This document shows positions 1 to 9,349 of a stretch of DNA of 64,000 nucleotides, in pieces. The stretch lies in assembly GCF_000192745.1 (NCBI RefSeq), contig NC_015259.1, positions 4,107,001-4,171,000 on the forward strand, given 5' to 3'. The first letter of the stretch is position 1; each line of letters begins with the position of its first letter. Under the pieces are notes generated by a model, which made no database searches, was not told where the DNA came from, and saw nothing but the letters and a program-made list of their open reading frames with translations. Both the position numbers and the translations under genes were made by a program. This stretch comes from Polymorphum gilvum SL003B-26A1. Its GTDB lineage: Bacteria > Pseudomonadota > Alphaproteobacteria > Rhizobiales > Stappiaceae.

Positions 1-918
1 CGCGCGCCCCAGCCGGTCCGCAACAACATGCGCCGGGTGGGAGCCCACGGCGACGGTCGCCTTGGGCGCGGCGATGTTCTGCGGATCGAAAATGACCAGC
101 AGACCCTCGGCCGCGCCTTCCGCGCCATGCCCGTGCCCGTCCGCGCCATGATCTCCGCCGGCAGCAGGCTCGCCAACCGCCAACAGCAGCTTGCCATCGG
201 GGGTCAGATCGACGTTGTGAGGAGCGACCGGGATCGAGACGGTGTCGACCGCTCCGGTGCCGAGGTCGATGGCGCTGATCGAGTTGCCGCCTTCATTGGC
301 GGAATAGACGGTTCCACCTGTCTGACCCAAGGGTGCCGACGCCTCGCCGGCATTCGCCGTCAGCCAGGCCTGCATTTCGGCGATCTCGCGCTCCTGCGCC
401 GCGATGATCTGGGCGGCCCATTCTTTCGTTTGCGGATCGTCCCCATATTGCTGGACGATCCTGGCCATGTCGATCGCACCCAGATGATGCGGGATCATGC
501 CCCGGACGAAGGCGACATCCGGATCGTCGGCCATGACGCCGTCCATCATCGGTCCGTGCATCGCATCCATGGCCTCGATATTGGCCCGAGTGAAGTCGGG
601 AAGGCTTTCATTCGCCGGAGCCGCCTCGGCGTGCGGCGTGGCCATCATCCCGCCCTGCATCATCTGCTGCATCGCGCCCATGCATTCAGGAGTCATGGCC
701 TGCATAATGGCCCGGCACTGCTCGGGCATCATCCCTTGCATGCCGGTCATGCCCTGCATGTGGGGCATGTGGCCTGTGGGAGGCGTCGGCGCGGGCACCT
801 GCTCCGCCTGTGCGGGCGGGGTTGCCGGGTGGTGGGTGTCATGCTCGGCCTGAGCGAAGGCAGCGCCCGCCAGGCCGGAGAGGATGCTGGCGCAAAGGGC
901 GATTACGGTTCGATTCAT
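1..918 (-). CDS. DUF305 domain / YVTN beta-propeller secreted protein, partial (3' end off window)
   Basis: I translated this frame by hand; it stays open to the left edge, so the C-terminus is missing. A signal peptide (about residues 1-22, ending AFA) is followed by a stretch very rich in Met and His (about 44-95, for example HMPHMQGMTGMQGMM). A DUF305 helical domain follows, with the typical MIPHHLGAIDMA motif, then the start of a YVTN-type beta-propeller (TVYSANEGGNSISAIDL, then APHNVDLTPDGK). DUF305 proteins are periplasmic and often occur beside copper genes; the Met/His residues suggest copper binding. An in-frame ATG lies 9 bases upstream, but AAAGGA sits 8 bases before the chosen start. 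It is the last gene of the leftward copper cluster seen here. The exact function is unknown. Confidence 0.8.
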   Translation of the reverse strand, partial: MNRTVIALCASILSGLAGAAFAQAEHDTHHPATPPAQAEQVPAPTPPTGHMPHMQGMTGMQGMMPEQCRAIMQAMTPECMGAMQQMMQGGMMATPHAEAAPANESLPDFTRANIEAMDAMHGPMMDGVMADDPDVAFVRGMIPHHLGAIDMARIVQQYGDDPQTKEWAAQIIAAQEREIAEMQAWLTANAGEASAPLGQTGGTVYSANEGGNSISAIDLGTGAVDTVSIPVAPHNVDLTPDGKLLLAVGEPAAGGDHGADGHGHGAEGAAEGLLVIFDPQNIAAPKATVAVGSHPAHVVADRLGRA

Positions 919-1049
919 TGATTTCATCCTTTGGTTCCGAGAGCCCCGGCCCGGATTCGCGGACGCGGTTCTCCGTTCTGTTCGTCGGTTTCTCGGGTTG
1001 GCGCGGGGCGGCCGGAGACATCTCGGGATCTCCCGACAATTCCCGGCGC

Positions 1050-1460
1050 TCACGCCGCGATCAGACGGGGCGGCTTCAGGATTCCTGCGGGGGATCGCCC
1101 GCAGAAGTTACGGCGCAGACAGAGAAAAACCTCACTACTTGCGGATACGCCCAACGCCGGCGGCTCGACGGGAACGGCGGCGATCAGACAGGCTTGGCAG
1201 CAGTCCACCAGACTGACGCCGCTGTCAGCACTGACGCAGCCAGCAGTTGAACCAGCGCCATGGTCAACCAGCATGTGATGCTGGGTGCAGTGGCCTGCCG
1301 TGGCGGCGCTCTGTTGCTGGTGGATGGCGTGTCCGGCTGGGCCGGCATGTGCCGGCGCCTGCAGAACCAGGGCGCCGATGGCAAGCAGCAGGATGCAGAC
1401 TGCAACCTGGCGCAATCGGCCATACCCCGCCCGAAAAGCAACTCGTGCACGCTCGCTCAT
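1050..1460 (-). CDS. Small Cys-rich secreted protein of copper cluster
   Basis: The frame encodes about 136 residues starting MSERARV. A long hydrophobic signal segment (VAVCILLLAIGALVL) ends at APAHA near residue 39. The mature part has several His and Cys residues (TAGHCTQHHMLVDHG, then VDCCQACLIAA). I recognise no named domain. Small secreted Cys/His proteins of this kind are common beside copper-export genes, and a metal-binding role is plausible but inferred. The open frame extends upstream to 1559, but that extension is Arg-rich and lies before the signal peptide, so the internal Met was chosen. Its neighbours on the same strand are the DUF411 gene upstream and the DUF305 gene downstream. 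Confidence 0.6.
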   Translation of the reverse strand: MSERARVAFRAGYGRLRQVAVCILLLAIGALVLQAPAHAGPAGHAIHQQQSAATAGHCTQHHMLVDHGAGSTAGCVSADSGVSLVDCCQACLIAAVPVEPPALGVSASSEVFLCLRRNFCGRSPAGILKPPRLIAA

Positions 1461-1625
1461 GCGCCACCTGCCTTCTCGGTGCCCCGCGAGACCGATGCGT
1501 TGCCGCGTTCCCGCCGCGCGCCACCAGCCGTGACGAGACCGCTCCGCTGACGGAGGCAAGTCGCCTCGGCCAGGTGCTGCTTTCGATCATGCGCAAGCTG
1601 GGCGGTCATGTCGGGCCTGCCTGTG

Positions 1626-2111
1626 TCAGATTTCCCGTGAACCGAGGAAGCGCCCGAAGCTGCGGGTGGTCTGGCCGAACAGGAACGCTTCGTAGGGTTC
1701 GGGATCCACGCCCGGAAAATCCATGCCAGGCGAACCGGCGGGCATGCCGGGAACGGCCAGCCCTGTCGCCTCGGGCCGCTCGGACAGAAGGCGGCGGATT
1801 GCTTCGGCGGGGACATGGCCCTCGACCACATAGCCGCCCACCTCGGCGGTGTGGCACGATGCCAGATCGGCCGGCACGCCGAGGCGTTGCTTGAGGCTGT
1901 CCATGTCGGCGGACTCCACCACCCGCACAGGGAACCCCGCCGCCTCGATATGCGCGACCCAGCCGTCACAGCAGCCGCAGGACGGATCCTTGCTGACGCT
2001 CACCAGCGGCAGCGCTTCGGCATGTCCCCGCCCCGGCATCGACATCAGCAAGGGCAGCACTCCGACAGCGGCCAGAATGGTGCGCCGGCTAATGTTGTGA
2101 TCGTTTCTCAT
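1626..2111 (-). CDS. DUF411 domain metal-binding protein
   Basis: The 161-residue protein has an N-terminal twin-arginine-like signal (SRRTILAAVGVLPLLMSMPG) and a compact DUF411 domain. The domain carries the hallmark DPSCGCCDGW cluster, then HIEAAGFPVRVVE, a conserved SCHTAEVGGYVVEGHVPAEAI segment and GLAVPGMPAGSPGM. DUF411 proteins are small periplasmic or exported proteins linked with copper and silver resistance, and CGCC is the likely metal site. GAGG lies 7 bases before the chosen ATG; two upstream in-frame Met codons lack this spacing. The gene follows the copper ATPase in the same direction after about 140 bases. Confidence 0.85.
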   Translation of the reverse strand: MRNDHNISRRTILAAVGVLPLLMSMPGRGHAEALPLVSVSKDPSCGCCDGWVAHIEAAGFPVRVVESADMDSLKQRLGVPADLASCHTAEVGGYVVEGHVPAEAIRRLLSERPEATGLAVPGMPAGSPGMDFPGVDPEPYEAFLFGQTTRSFGRFLGSREI

Positions 2112-2253
2112 CGTCAAACCTCGTTTCATGGATTGCATTGTCTCGCCGTCACGGTCGGGGCGCGACGCACGAAGGGGTGAGCAGGTACGCATCTGCCGCG
2201 GCACGACGTCGGCATGTGCGTGCGCGGGTTCGGCTGTTGATGCCGCACGGCGA

Positions 2254-4659
2254 TCACAGCTTCACCCTCCGCAGCCGGGCGGCATTGGCGATCACGCTGA
2301 CCGAGGACAGCGCCATGGCGGCAGCGGCGATGATCGGCGACAGCAGGATGCCTAAGAACGGATAGAGCACCCCCGCCGCGACCGGCACGCCAAGCGCGTT
2401 GTAGATGAAGGCGAAGAACAGGTTCTGGCGAATGTTGCCCATGACCGCTTCCGACAGCCGGCGGGCGCGGACGATACCGTTGAGATCGCCCTTGAGCAGG
2501 GTGACGCCAGCGCTTTCCATCGCCACATCGGTGCCGGTGCCCATGGCGATGCCGACATCGGCGGCAGCCAGCGCCGGCGCGTCGTTGACGCCGTCGCCGG
2601 CCATCGCCACCACCTCGCCCGCCGCCTTGTGCCGCGCGACGACCGCGCTTTTCTGATCGGGGAGAACCTCGGCTTCGATTTCGTCGATGCCGAGCCGGCG
2701 GGCGACGGCCTTCGCCGTCGTCCAGTTGTCCCCCGTCAGCATGACCACACGGATGCCTTGCGCCTTGAGCGCGGCCAGCGCCTCGGGCGTCGAGGGCTTG
2801 ACTGGATCGGCGATGGCAAAGATTGCCGCGACGCGACCATCGACGCCCATGAAGATCGCGGTCGCCCCGTCCTCGCGCAGCCGGTCGGCCTCATCGGCCA
2901 GCGGCGCGACATCGACCCCATGTTCGGCGAGGAATTTTGCGTTGCCAAGCGCGATGCGCTTGCCCTCGACCGTGCCATAGGCGCCCTTGCCGGTGGGCGA
3001 ATCGAAATCCGCGACCGGCGCGGCCGCGATCCCGCGTTCGTCCGCCGCGCGAACGATGGCAAGCGCGAGGGGATGCTCGCTCGCGCGTTCGACGCTGGCG
3101 GCAAGGCGCAGCGCCTCACCTTCGGTAAAGCCCGCCGCCGGCACGATGGCGGTGACGGCGGGCCGGCCCTCGGTCAAGGTTCCGGTCTTGTCGACGATGA
3201 TGGTGTTGACCTTCTCCATGTGCTCCAGCGCCTCGGCGTTCTTGATCAGCACCCCCGCCTGCGCGCCGCGCCCGACGCCCACCATGATCGACATCGGCGT
3301 CGCCAGCCCCAGCGCGCAGGGGCAGGCAATGATCAGGACCGAGACCGCCGCGATGAGACCGAAGGAGAAGCGCGGCTCCGGCCCCCAGATCGACCAGGCG
3401 ACGAAGGCGAGGATGGCGACCAGGATCACCGCCGGCACGAACCAGCCGGAGACCTGATCGGCGAGGCGCTGGATCGGTGCGCGGCTTCGCTGCGCCTCGG
3501 CGACGAGCTGGACGATCTGCGACAGCATGGTGTCGCGGCCGACCTTCTTCGCCTCGATCACCAGCGCGCCCGACTGGTTCATGGTGCCGCCGATGACCTT
3601 GGCGCCGACCTCCTTGGTCACCGGCATCGACTCGCCCGTCACCATCGATTCATCGACGGCGCTGCGGCCCTCCAGCACCTCGCCATCGACGGGCACTTTC
3701 TCGCCGGGACGCACCCGCAGGCGGTCGCCGACCTGCACACTGTCGAGCTGAACTTCCTCCTCGGTGCCGTCGTCACGAATGATCCGGGCGGTCTTGGGGG
3801 CAAGGTCCAGGAGCGCGCGGATCGCGCCGCTGGTGCTCTCGCGCGCGCGCAGTTCCAGCACCTGCCCGAGCAGGACTAGGACGGTGATGACCGCCGCCGC
3901 CTCGAAATAGACCGCGACCGAGCCGTCGTGCTCTCGGAAGGCGTCGGGAAAGATGCCGGGCGCCAGCGTGGCGACGACGCTGTAGATCCACGCCGCCCCG
4001 GTGCCCATGGCGATCAGGGTGAACATGTTGAGGCTGCGGTTGACCAGCGACTGCCAGCCGCGCTGGAAGAACGGCCAACCAGCCCATAGCACGACCGGCG
4101 TTGCGAGGATCAGTTGCAACCAGTTCGAGGTCAGTTGGCCGATATAGTGAGTCAGGCCAAGAAAATGGCCGCCCATTTCGAGGATCACCACTGGAATCGT
4201 CAGCGCCAGCCCGATCCAGAACCGGCGCGTCATGTCGATCAGTTCCTCATTGGGTCCGGCCTCCAGGCTGACCAGCACCGGCTCCAGCGCCATGCCGCAG
4301 ATCGGGCATGACCCCGGTCCGACCTGGCGGATCTCGGGGTGCATCGGGCAGGTGTAGATCGTCCCCTCCGGAACCGGCTCGGCCTTCTCGGTCGCCGGTT
4401 CCGGATCCAGATAGCGGTCCGGGTCTGCCAAGAACTTCGTTCGGCATCCGGCCGAGCAGAAGTAATAGGGCCGGCCGCCATGCTCGGCCTTGTGCGCGGT
4501 CGTGTGGGGATCGACCATCATGCCGCAGACCGGGTCCTTGACCTTGTGGGCTGTGTCCGGCGCGGCGGCCGCATGGTCTTGCGCGTGATCGTGCACATGC
4601 CCGTGGGTCGAACGAGCGTGCGCATGTTTCTGGTGATCGTGTTCGGTCTTGCTGGTCAT
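2254..4659 (-). CDS. copA: Cu+-exporting P1B-type ATPase with YHS and HMBD domains
   Basis: The 801-residue inner-membrane pump expels Cu+ (possibly Ag+) from the cytoplasm using ATP. In order it shows a His-rich N-terminus (about 4-30), a YHS-type metal domain ([10 protein letters not shown] to [12 protein letters not shown]), a heavy-metal-binding domain ([19 protein letters not shown]), membrane helices, [10 protein letters not shown], the phosphorylation site DKTGTLT, the HP locus ([10 protein letters not shown]), TGDN and [16 protein letters not shown]. The YN pair (FAFIYNALG) and MALSS in the last helices are the residues typical of Cu+ ATPases (P1B-1). GAGGAGG lies just ahead of the chosen start. 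There is no classical GMTCxxC domain; the YHS/HMBD pair replaces it. A CueR-type operator lies 45-75 bases upstream. Confidence 0.93.
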   Translation of the reverse strand: MTSKTEHDHQKHAHARSTHGHVHDHAQDHAAAAPDTAHKVKDPVCGMMVDPHTTAHKAEHGGRPYYFCSAGCRTKFLADPDRYLDPEPATEKAEPVPEGTIYTCPMHPEIRQVGPGSCPICGMALEPVLVSLEAGPNEELIDMTRRFWIGLALTIPVVILEMGGHFLGLTHYIGQLTSNWLQLILATPVVLWAGWPFFQRGWQSLVNRSLNMFTLIAMGTGAAWIYSVVATLAPGIFPDAFREHDGSVAVYFEAAAVITVLVLLGQVLELRARESTSGAIRALLDLAPKTARIIRDDGTEEEVQLDSVQVGDRLRVRPGEKVPVDGEVLEGRSAVDESMVTGESMPVTKEVGAKVIGGTMNQSGALVIEAKKVGRDTMLSQIVQLVAEAQRSRAPIQRLADQVSGWFVPAVILVAILAFVAWSIWGPEPRFSFGLIAAVSVLIIACPCALGLATPMSIMVGVGRGAQAGVLIKNAEALEHMEKVNTIIVDKTGTLTEGRPAVTAIVPAAGFTEGEALRLAASVERASEHPLALAIVRAADERGIAAAPVADFDSPTGKGAYGTVEGKRIALGNAKFLAEHGVDVAPLADEADRLREDGATAIFMGVDGRVAAIFAIADPVKPSTPEALAALKAQGIRVVMLTGDNWTTAKAVARRLGIDEIEAEVLPDQKSAVVARHKAAGEVVAMAGDGVNDAPALAAADVGIAMGTGTDVAMESAGVTLLKGDLNGIVRARRLSEAVMGNIRQNLFFAFIYNALGVPVAAGVLYPFLGILLSPIIAAAAMALSSVSVIANAARLRRVKL

Positions 4660-4703
4660 TTCCACGCCTCCTCGGCGTTTCATCCTGAGCTTGCGTTTCA
4701 CCT

Positions 4704-4734
4704 GTTCTGCGCTTTCCAACCGCTGGAAGGTCAA
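4704..4734 (-). promoter_or_regulatory. CueR/MerR-type operator-promoter of copA
   Basis: Read on the minus strand, a TTGACC -35 box (4729-4734) runs directly into the dyad CCTTCC-AGCGGT-TGGAAAG. A 19-base spacer leads to a weak -10 (CAGAAC, 3 of 6 consensus bases). Overlong spacers with a CCTTCC/GGAAGG dyad are the signature of CueR-like MerR regulators of copper ATPases. The copA ATG follows 45 bases later. No MerR-family gene is in the window, so the regulator would have to act from elsewhere. Confidence 0.65.
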
Positions 4735-4819
4735 GAGGCGATCGGGAAGCTTGAAATATTGCCCGTTGCAGGTTCTCCGCCGAGGGGCGCTGACATGCGG
4801 CGCCCTCGGCCTTGCGCGG

Positions 4820-6295
4820 TCATGTGCTGACCGCGAACTCGGTCATCATGCCGCTGGCCAGATGCGGCATGTGGTGGCAGTGCAGCATCCAGCGTGCCGC
4901 CTCGCCTGCGTCGAGCGCGATATCGACCATCGACATCGGCGGCACATAAACGGTGTCGCGCCGGGCACCCGCGACGCGCCGTCCGTTCAGGCCGACGACC
5001 TGGAACACATGGCCGTGCAGGTGCATCGGGTGCCCCATCATCGACATGTTGTGGAAGGACAGCACCACCCGCTCGCCCGACTTCGCAGTGACCCGCCTGT
5101 GCTCACCCCAGGTGGCGCCGTTGATCGTCCAGACATAGGGCTGCATCTGGCCATCCAGCATCAGTATCTGGCTGCGATCGACCGGACGCTCGGTCAGCGG
5201 ATCGGCAGCCATCAGCCGCGACTCCTGTGCCAGATCGGTGTCAAAGGCGGGGGTATCGGTGTCGGCGAGGCTCTCGACGCGCCGAACTGCGGCCCCCGGC
5301 GTAGCGAGGATCAGGCCGGTGCGTTCGCGTGCGCCTTCCCTCAGCGCCAGAATCGGCCAGGCGCCGCCTTCGGCTGGCAAGTCGATGTCGAGGTCCAGGC
5401 GCTGCCCCATGGCAAGACCGAAGCGATTGCCCGCGACGGGCTGCACCGGATGCCCGTCCACGGCGATCAGCCGCGCCCGGGCGGCGCCGGTGTCGATCCA
5501 GAACACCGTCGCGGCGGCGGCGTTGATGACGCGCAGCCGTACCCTCCCGCCGCGCTCCACCGCCACCACCTCCGGGTCGGCAAGCGTGCGGTCATTGGCG
5601 AGATAGGCGTCCCAGTCGTAATCGTTCAGGTCCATGGCCATGCCGCCTATCGCCATGCCGCCCATGGAGCCGTGGTCCATCCGCTGCATCGCGCCCATGC
5701 CCATCATGCCGGACCCCATGGCCTGCATCCCGTCGCCGTGCCCCCCGTGGCTGCCGCCACCGCCGGCGCCGATCTCCACCAGCACCTCCTCGGGGGTCTT
5801 GAACGAGAAATCGTGCAGGAACAGCACGACCTCCTGCCGGTCGGCGGTCAGATCCTCGGGAGCGCGCACGATCAGTGGAGCGGCCAGCAGTTGCATTTCC
5901 TGCAGCGGAACATGACTGTGCATCCAGAAGGTGCCGGGCAGCGGGGCGAAATCGAAGGACCGCGTCTCACCCGGCGCGATGAGCGGCAGCGGCATGTCGG
6001 GCACGCCATCCTGGGCATTGGGCGGGATCTGCCCGTGCCAATGGATTATGGTCGGGACGTCGAGATCATTCTTCAGATCGACCCGGAACCGCTGGCCGGG
6101 ATCGAGGGTCAGCCCCTGACCGCCGGGGCCGGCAAGGCCGAAGACCGTGGCCGCCCGCCCGCCGATGTCGAGCGTCCTGCGGGTTGCGGTCAAGGCGAGT
6201 GGGGCCGCCTCGGCATAGGCGGCACGGGGAAGATGGGCGGCTGCCAGCACGGCAGCACCTGCGGCCAGAAAGCCGCGACGGGTAAGATTGTTCAT
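4820..6295 (-). CDS. Multicopper oxidase (CueO/PcoA-like), Tat-exported
   Basis: The 491-residue periplasmic oxidase probably converts toxic Cu+ to Cu2+ using O2. The N-terminus [19 protein letters not shown] is a twin-arginine signal. The four copper-ligand motifs are present in order: [20 protein letters not shown] and [13 protein letters not shown] near the C-terminus. A Met-rich insert ([18 protein letters not shown], then [11 protein letters not shown]) at about residues 196-225 resembles the Cu+-binding Met-rich region of CueO. GAGGAGA precedes the chosen ATG; an upstream frame extension of ten residues has no such site. The gene lies directly upstream of copA on the same strand. Confidence 0.92.
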   Translation of the reverse strand: MNNLTRRGFLAAGAAVLAAAHLPRAAYAEAAPLALTATRRTLDIGGRAATVFGLAGPGGQGLTLDPGQRFRVDLKNDLDVPTIIHWHGQIPPNAQDGVPDMPLPLIAPGETRSFDFAPLPGTFWMHSHVPLQEMQLLAAPLIVRAPEDLTADRQEVVLFLHDFSFKTPEEVLVEIGAGGGGSHGGHGDGMQAMGSGMMGMGAMQRMDHGSMGGMAIGGMAMDLNDYDWDAYLANDRTLADPEVVAVERGGRVRLRVINAAAATVFWIDTGAARARLIAVDGHPVQPVAGNRFGLAMGQRLDLDIDLPAEGGAWPILALREGARERTGLILATPGAAVRRVESLADTDTPAFDTDLAQESRLMAADPLTERPVDRSQILMLDGQMQPYVWTINGATWGEHRRVTAKSGERVVLSFHNMSMMGHPMHLHGHVFQVVGLNGRRVAGARRDTVYVPPMSMVDIALDAGEAARWMLHCHHMPHLASGMMTEFAVST

Positions 6296-6368
6296 GTTCG
6301 TCTCCTCGGGACTGCCGTCCCGCATGTCAGGTCCGATGGGCCGCCGCGGGCGAGGGCCCGGGGCGAGA

Positions 6369-6728
6369 TCAAAGGAGACGGATCTTGGGAGGTCGTTCGT
6401 TCAGGCCCGGACCCTGCCCGGGAGCATCCATGTCAACCGGCAGGGTATGGGCGGCGCGCGGGCGATCCTCGATTGCCGCGTCCGGAACAGACGCGATGAC
6501 GCCGGGTACACCGGCACAGGCCATGGCACAGGCGGCGGCATCGCTGGTGCCGCAATCCGATCCCGTTCCGCAATCGGCGCTGCCGGTATCTGGCTTCACC
6601 ATCATGTGGCTGTCATGGGCGGCCGCCATCGTGCCATCCAGCATCGTGCGCGCCGCATGCGCCGCCGTCATCGCCGTGACGACGGCGAAGGACAGGACGA
6701 CGAGAAGGGCGACGATGCGACCAAACAT
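6369..6728 (-). CDS. Small secreted Cys-rich protein, function unknown
   Basis: The 119-residue frame starts MFGRIVALLVVLSFAVVTAMT, a clear signal peptide ending near AAHA. The mature part has a Cys cluster (DCGTGSDCGTSDAAACAMACAG) and a Pro-rich tail ending PPKIRLL. No named family is recognised. In architecture, though not in sequence, it resembles the other small secreted Cys-rich protein of this island (1050-1460), so metal binding is a reasonable guess. The start is uncertain: no good ribosome-binding site precedes 6728, and a longer start reading MDNCDRSSYLRRMFG is possible. It is the first gene of the leftward run and is divergent from the cytochrome c gene. Confidence 0.55.
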   Translation of the reverse strand: MFGRIVALLVVLSFAVVTAMTAAHAARTMLDGTMAAAHDSHMMVKPDTGSADCGTGSDCGTSDAAACAMACAGVPGVIASVPDAAIEDRPRAAHTLPVDMDAPGQGPGLNERPPKIRLL

Positions 6729-6821
6729 GCGACGAAGATAGGAAGACCGGTCGCAATTGTCCATTGCCGCCAATGCCGCAGGCTTGCGCCCACATGAACG
6801 AAATCGTGATGATCGTGATCC

Positions 6822-7304
6822 ATGACGGAAGATTCGGAGGAGCGATTGCGCGGGATTTCCAGAACACATCTGGTATTTGTGATGGCAGTATCGCTCTCCC
6901 TTGCGCTCCTGTTCATCTGGCAATTCGGCAAGAAGCACGCGACAAGCGCTGACTCCACCAGGACGATCGAGGCCGGGCGCGGACTCTATGCCGATCACTG
7001 TGCATCGTGCCACGGGGCATCGCTGGAAGGACAGCCGGACTGGCAATCCCCGCTGCCCTCCGGCCGCCTGCCTGCACCACCACACGATGCCAGCGGCCAC
7101 ACCTGGCATCACCCCGACGAACTTCTGTTCCGCATCGTGAAGGAAGGCACCGCCGCTGTCGTCGGGGGCGGCTATGAAAGCGACATGCCCGGGTTTGCCC
7201 GTGTGCTGAGCGATGCGGAAATCCGGGCGGTTCTTGCCTTCATCAGGAGCACCTGGCCCGAACGTGAGCGTCGATATCAGAGTGAAGTTTCACGCCGGGA
7301 CTGA
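6822..7304 (+). CDS. Membrane-anchored class I cytochrome c
   Basis: The 160-residue protein has one uncleaved N-terminal membrane helix (about 16-35, LVFVMAVSLSLALLFIWQF). A mono-haem cytochrome c domain follows: GRGLYADHCASCHGASLEG holds the CXXCH haem site, and a late Met (ESDMPGF) is the probable sixth ligand before the C-terminal helix AEIRAVLAFIRSTWP. It faces the periplasm and could carry electrons to or from a respiratory chain. Cytochromes of this type recur beside multicopper oxidase/CopA islands, but a direct role in copper handling is inferred only from position. It is divergent from the rest of the island. Confidence 0.85.
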   Translation: MTEDSEERLRGISRTHLVFVMAVSLSLALLFIWQFGKKHATSADSTRTIEAGRGLYADHCASCHGASLEGQPDWQSPLPSGRLPAPPHDASGHTWHHPDELLFRIVKEGTAAVVGGGYESDMPGFARVLSDAEIRAVLAFIRSTWPERERRYQSEVSRRD

Positions 7305-7436
7305 AGGTCCGGGAGCAACGGCCCGGCAATATGGTCAGCGGGCTGACGCACTGATGGTTCCAAATGGAGTCGCTCTGGCGGATGCCCTCGGCGTCAAAGC
7401 CGTCAAGCTTTCTGCGGCTCGCTCTCGAACCACGGA

Positions 7437-8504
7437 TCACGCCGCATCGCGCGTGTAGGAGGTAACGATGCCGCCGAGCTGGCGCCGGCAGCAGATCGGG
7501 CCGTCACGGGCGGGGCGGAAATCGACCTGAAGCACGTTGTTGCCGATCTCGCGCCCGCGATGCGGGCGCTCGACATTGTAATGGCGCACCCAGGTGCGCA
7601 GGATATAGTCGAGCTGCGACCGGCTGAAGCAGACGAAGAAATCCAGGCATTCGCGCTTGATGGTGCCGATGAAGGATTCCGCGAAGGCATTGGCGTTCGG
7701 CGCCCGGTGCGGGATCTGGATGACCCGGGCAGCTTCCGACGCCCAGACGGCATCGAAGCTGGCGCTGAACTTGGTGTCGGCGTCGCGGATCAGGAAATCC
7801 GGCGTGATCTCTTGGTCCGCGCACCACATCAGCGTATTGCGGGCCTGCTGGGTTACCCATACCGAGTCGGGGGCGTAGGTCGGGGTGCTGCAGAACACGC
7901 GGCGGCTGCCGAGATGGATGAAGATCAGCACATAGGCCGTCAGCGGCCCGCGGGCGGTAAGCACAGTCTTGGTGAAGAAGTCGCAGGCCACCATGCTTTC
8001 CATATGCGCCCTGACGAAGGTGGTCCACGGCAGGGCCGGCTTCTTCTTCCGCTTCTCGGGGCTGGGGTGGATGCCCGCCTCATCGAGGATGCGCTTGACC
8101 GAGTTGGCGCCGGCATAGAGCCCGAGCTTTTTCAGCTCCCCGGCGATCCGCTTGTAGCCCCAGAGGAGATTTTCCGAGCCGATGCGAATGACGACGTCGC
8201 GCAGCTCCTGCGTCAGGCGCGGCCTGCCCACGGCCTTGAAGGCGCGCCCATCACGCATCTGGGCAAGCCAGCGCTTGTAGGTCGCGGGCCTGGCCACCTC
8301 CATAAGCCCGTCGATATCGTGTCCGCACTCCGCCCCGATGCGCAGCAGCTCGGATTTCTCGGCGGGCGACAGGATGATCCTTTGCGCCGGGATGCGGGCC
8401 CGGAGAATATGGATCTGGGCCTTGAGCAGCCGCATCTGCGCGTTGTGCCGCGGCATGAAGAACCGGGCCAGGAAGACCAGAAGGAGGGAAAACGTCGAAT
8501 TCAT
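7437..8504 (-). CDS. DDE integrase-core transposase
   Basis: The 355-residue protein has an N-terminal helical DNA-binding region (LSPAEKSELLRIGAECGHDIDGL, then RPRLTQELRDVVIRI) and an rve integrase core. The acidic triad is visible as ACDFF, IRDADTKF and AFAESFIGTIKRECLD, followed by RTWVRHYNVERPHRGR. It is a single intact frame of the IS3/IS481-like integrase-core type. GGAG lies about 9 bases ahead of the chosen ATG. I could not define element ends with confidence: CTGATGGTTCCAAATGGAG near 7350 weakly resembles the reverse complement of sequence at about 8563-8589. It separates the copper island from the bad/ali cluster and suggests the island was acquired. Confidence 0.85.
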   Translation of the reverse strand: MNSTFSLLLVFLARFFMPRHNAQMRLLKAQIHILRARIPAQRIILSPAEKSELLRIGAECGHDIDGLMEVARPATYKRWLAQMRDGRAFKAVGRPRLTQELRDVVIRIGSENLLWGYKRIAGELKKLGLYAGANSVKRILDEAGIHPSPEKRKKKPALPWTTFVRAHMESMVACDFFTKTVLTARGPLTAYVLIFIHLGSRRVFCSTPTYAPDSVWVTQQARNTLMWCADQEITPDFLIRDADTKFSASFDAVWASEAARVIQIPHRAPNANAFAESFIGTIKRECLDFFVCFSRSQLDYILRTWVRHYNVERPHRGREIGNNVLQVDFRPARDGPICCRRQLGGIVTSYTRDAA

Positions 8505-9349
8505 CTTGCCGGGCTCCACCACGGCGCTTAAAAAATTGCCGTCATGTCAATGCGATGAGACGTGCCTACATTTTGGCACCCCTCTCAGGAAGGCCAAAAA
8601 CGCGCGGGACGGGTGATGGCCGTCGTGAATCCACGGCGCGCCGCAGCGGGCAGGTCAGTCGATCTCTCCATGAAGCCATAATAGCCCCGATCATCCGTTT
8701 CGCTGCCAGTCGCGCCTGAACCAGATGACCATTCAAACCATCACCAGCGTCATATAAAACAATGGCTTATATGGCAGAGAAGGTTCGACGTCAGACCCAT
8801 CCCCTCCGCCATTTATTTTCCGACTCTGCGCCATTTCGGCGAGCCGCAGAATTCCGCGATTTCCCAAAAGACAGTCAACCTGAAACAAGGTTGGCATCGC
8901 GCAAGGTGTTGTCCGTCGTCTCACTGGACGCTGTCCGCCGGAAACGCCGAGATAAGTCGTCTCCTCCCCCTTCCGGAACACCGAATCCCCGAAAGCTGAA
9001 ACTTCCCTCGCCCGGCCCAATCTGATCCGGTCCTAAACTATTTATCTTTTCAGGTTCGATGGCCGAAACATTTGGATCCGGAACGCCGTGCGGCGTCGAT
9101 CCGGATCAGCCTCGGCGCATGCCCTCATCGGGAAGCACGGCGTCGGGCTGTAGAGAAAACAGGCCTCACTACCGCACTTCCGGATCGACCGCCAGGCCAT
9201 CGCCACATCGGTGAGCGCCCTGACGGTCGGACGGCGTGCGACCCTCGACTGGCCGGCGCGGGACTCTCCGTGACCGGCTACCCGATCGGCATCGGAGGCG
9301 CCGGAAGGGTGCGCCAGCGGGATGGCCGCAATCAGGCGCTCCAGGGCCG
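8505..9349. other. Region without convincing gene (about 845 bp)
   Basis: No frame here has recognisable protein features. Two short overlapping frames at about 8733-9025, on opposite strands, show no domain, no ribosome-binding site and no relatives that I recognise. A short palindrome CAACCT-6-AGGTTG lies at 8876-8893. A GC-rich hairpin (GATCCGG and ACGCCG arms) lies at 9075-9107 but has no U-tract on either strand. It probably contains the right end of the insertion element and decayed sequence at the junction with the bad/ali cluster. Confidence 0.5.

Noticed and set aside
28-921. Plus-strand open frame opposite the DUF305 gene
   Set aside because: It is His/Arg/Gly-rich and antisense to a protein with clear signal peptide and DUF305 motifs.
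7345-8595. Terminal inverted repeats for the first transposase
   Set aside because: CTGATGGTTCCAAATGG near 7350 only weakly matches the reverse complement of 8563-8589, and no target duplication was found, so element ends were not called.
8733-9025. Two short overlapping open frames in the gene-poor junction
   Set aside because: They lack a ribosome-binding site, a domain or any known relative; they are probably chance frames.
9075-9107. GC-rich hairpin downstream of badK as a terminator
   Set aside because: There is no U-tract on either strand and it lies about 240 bases past the stop codon.
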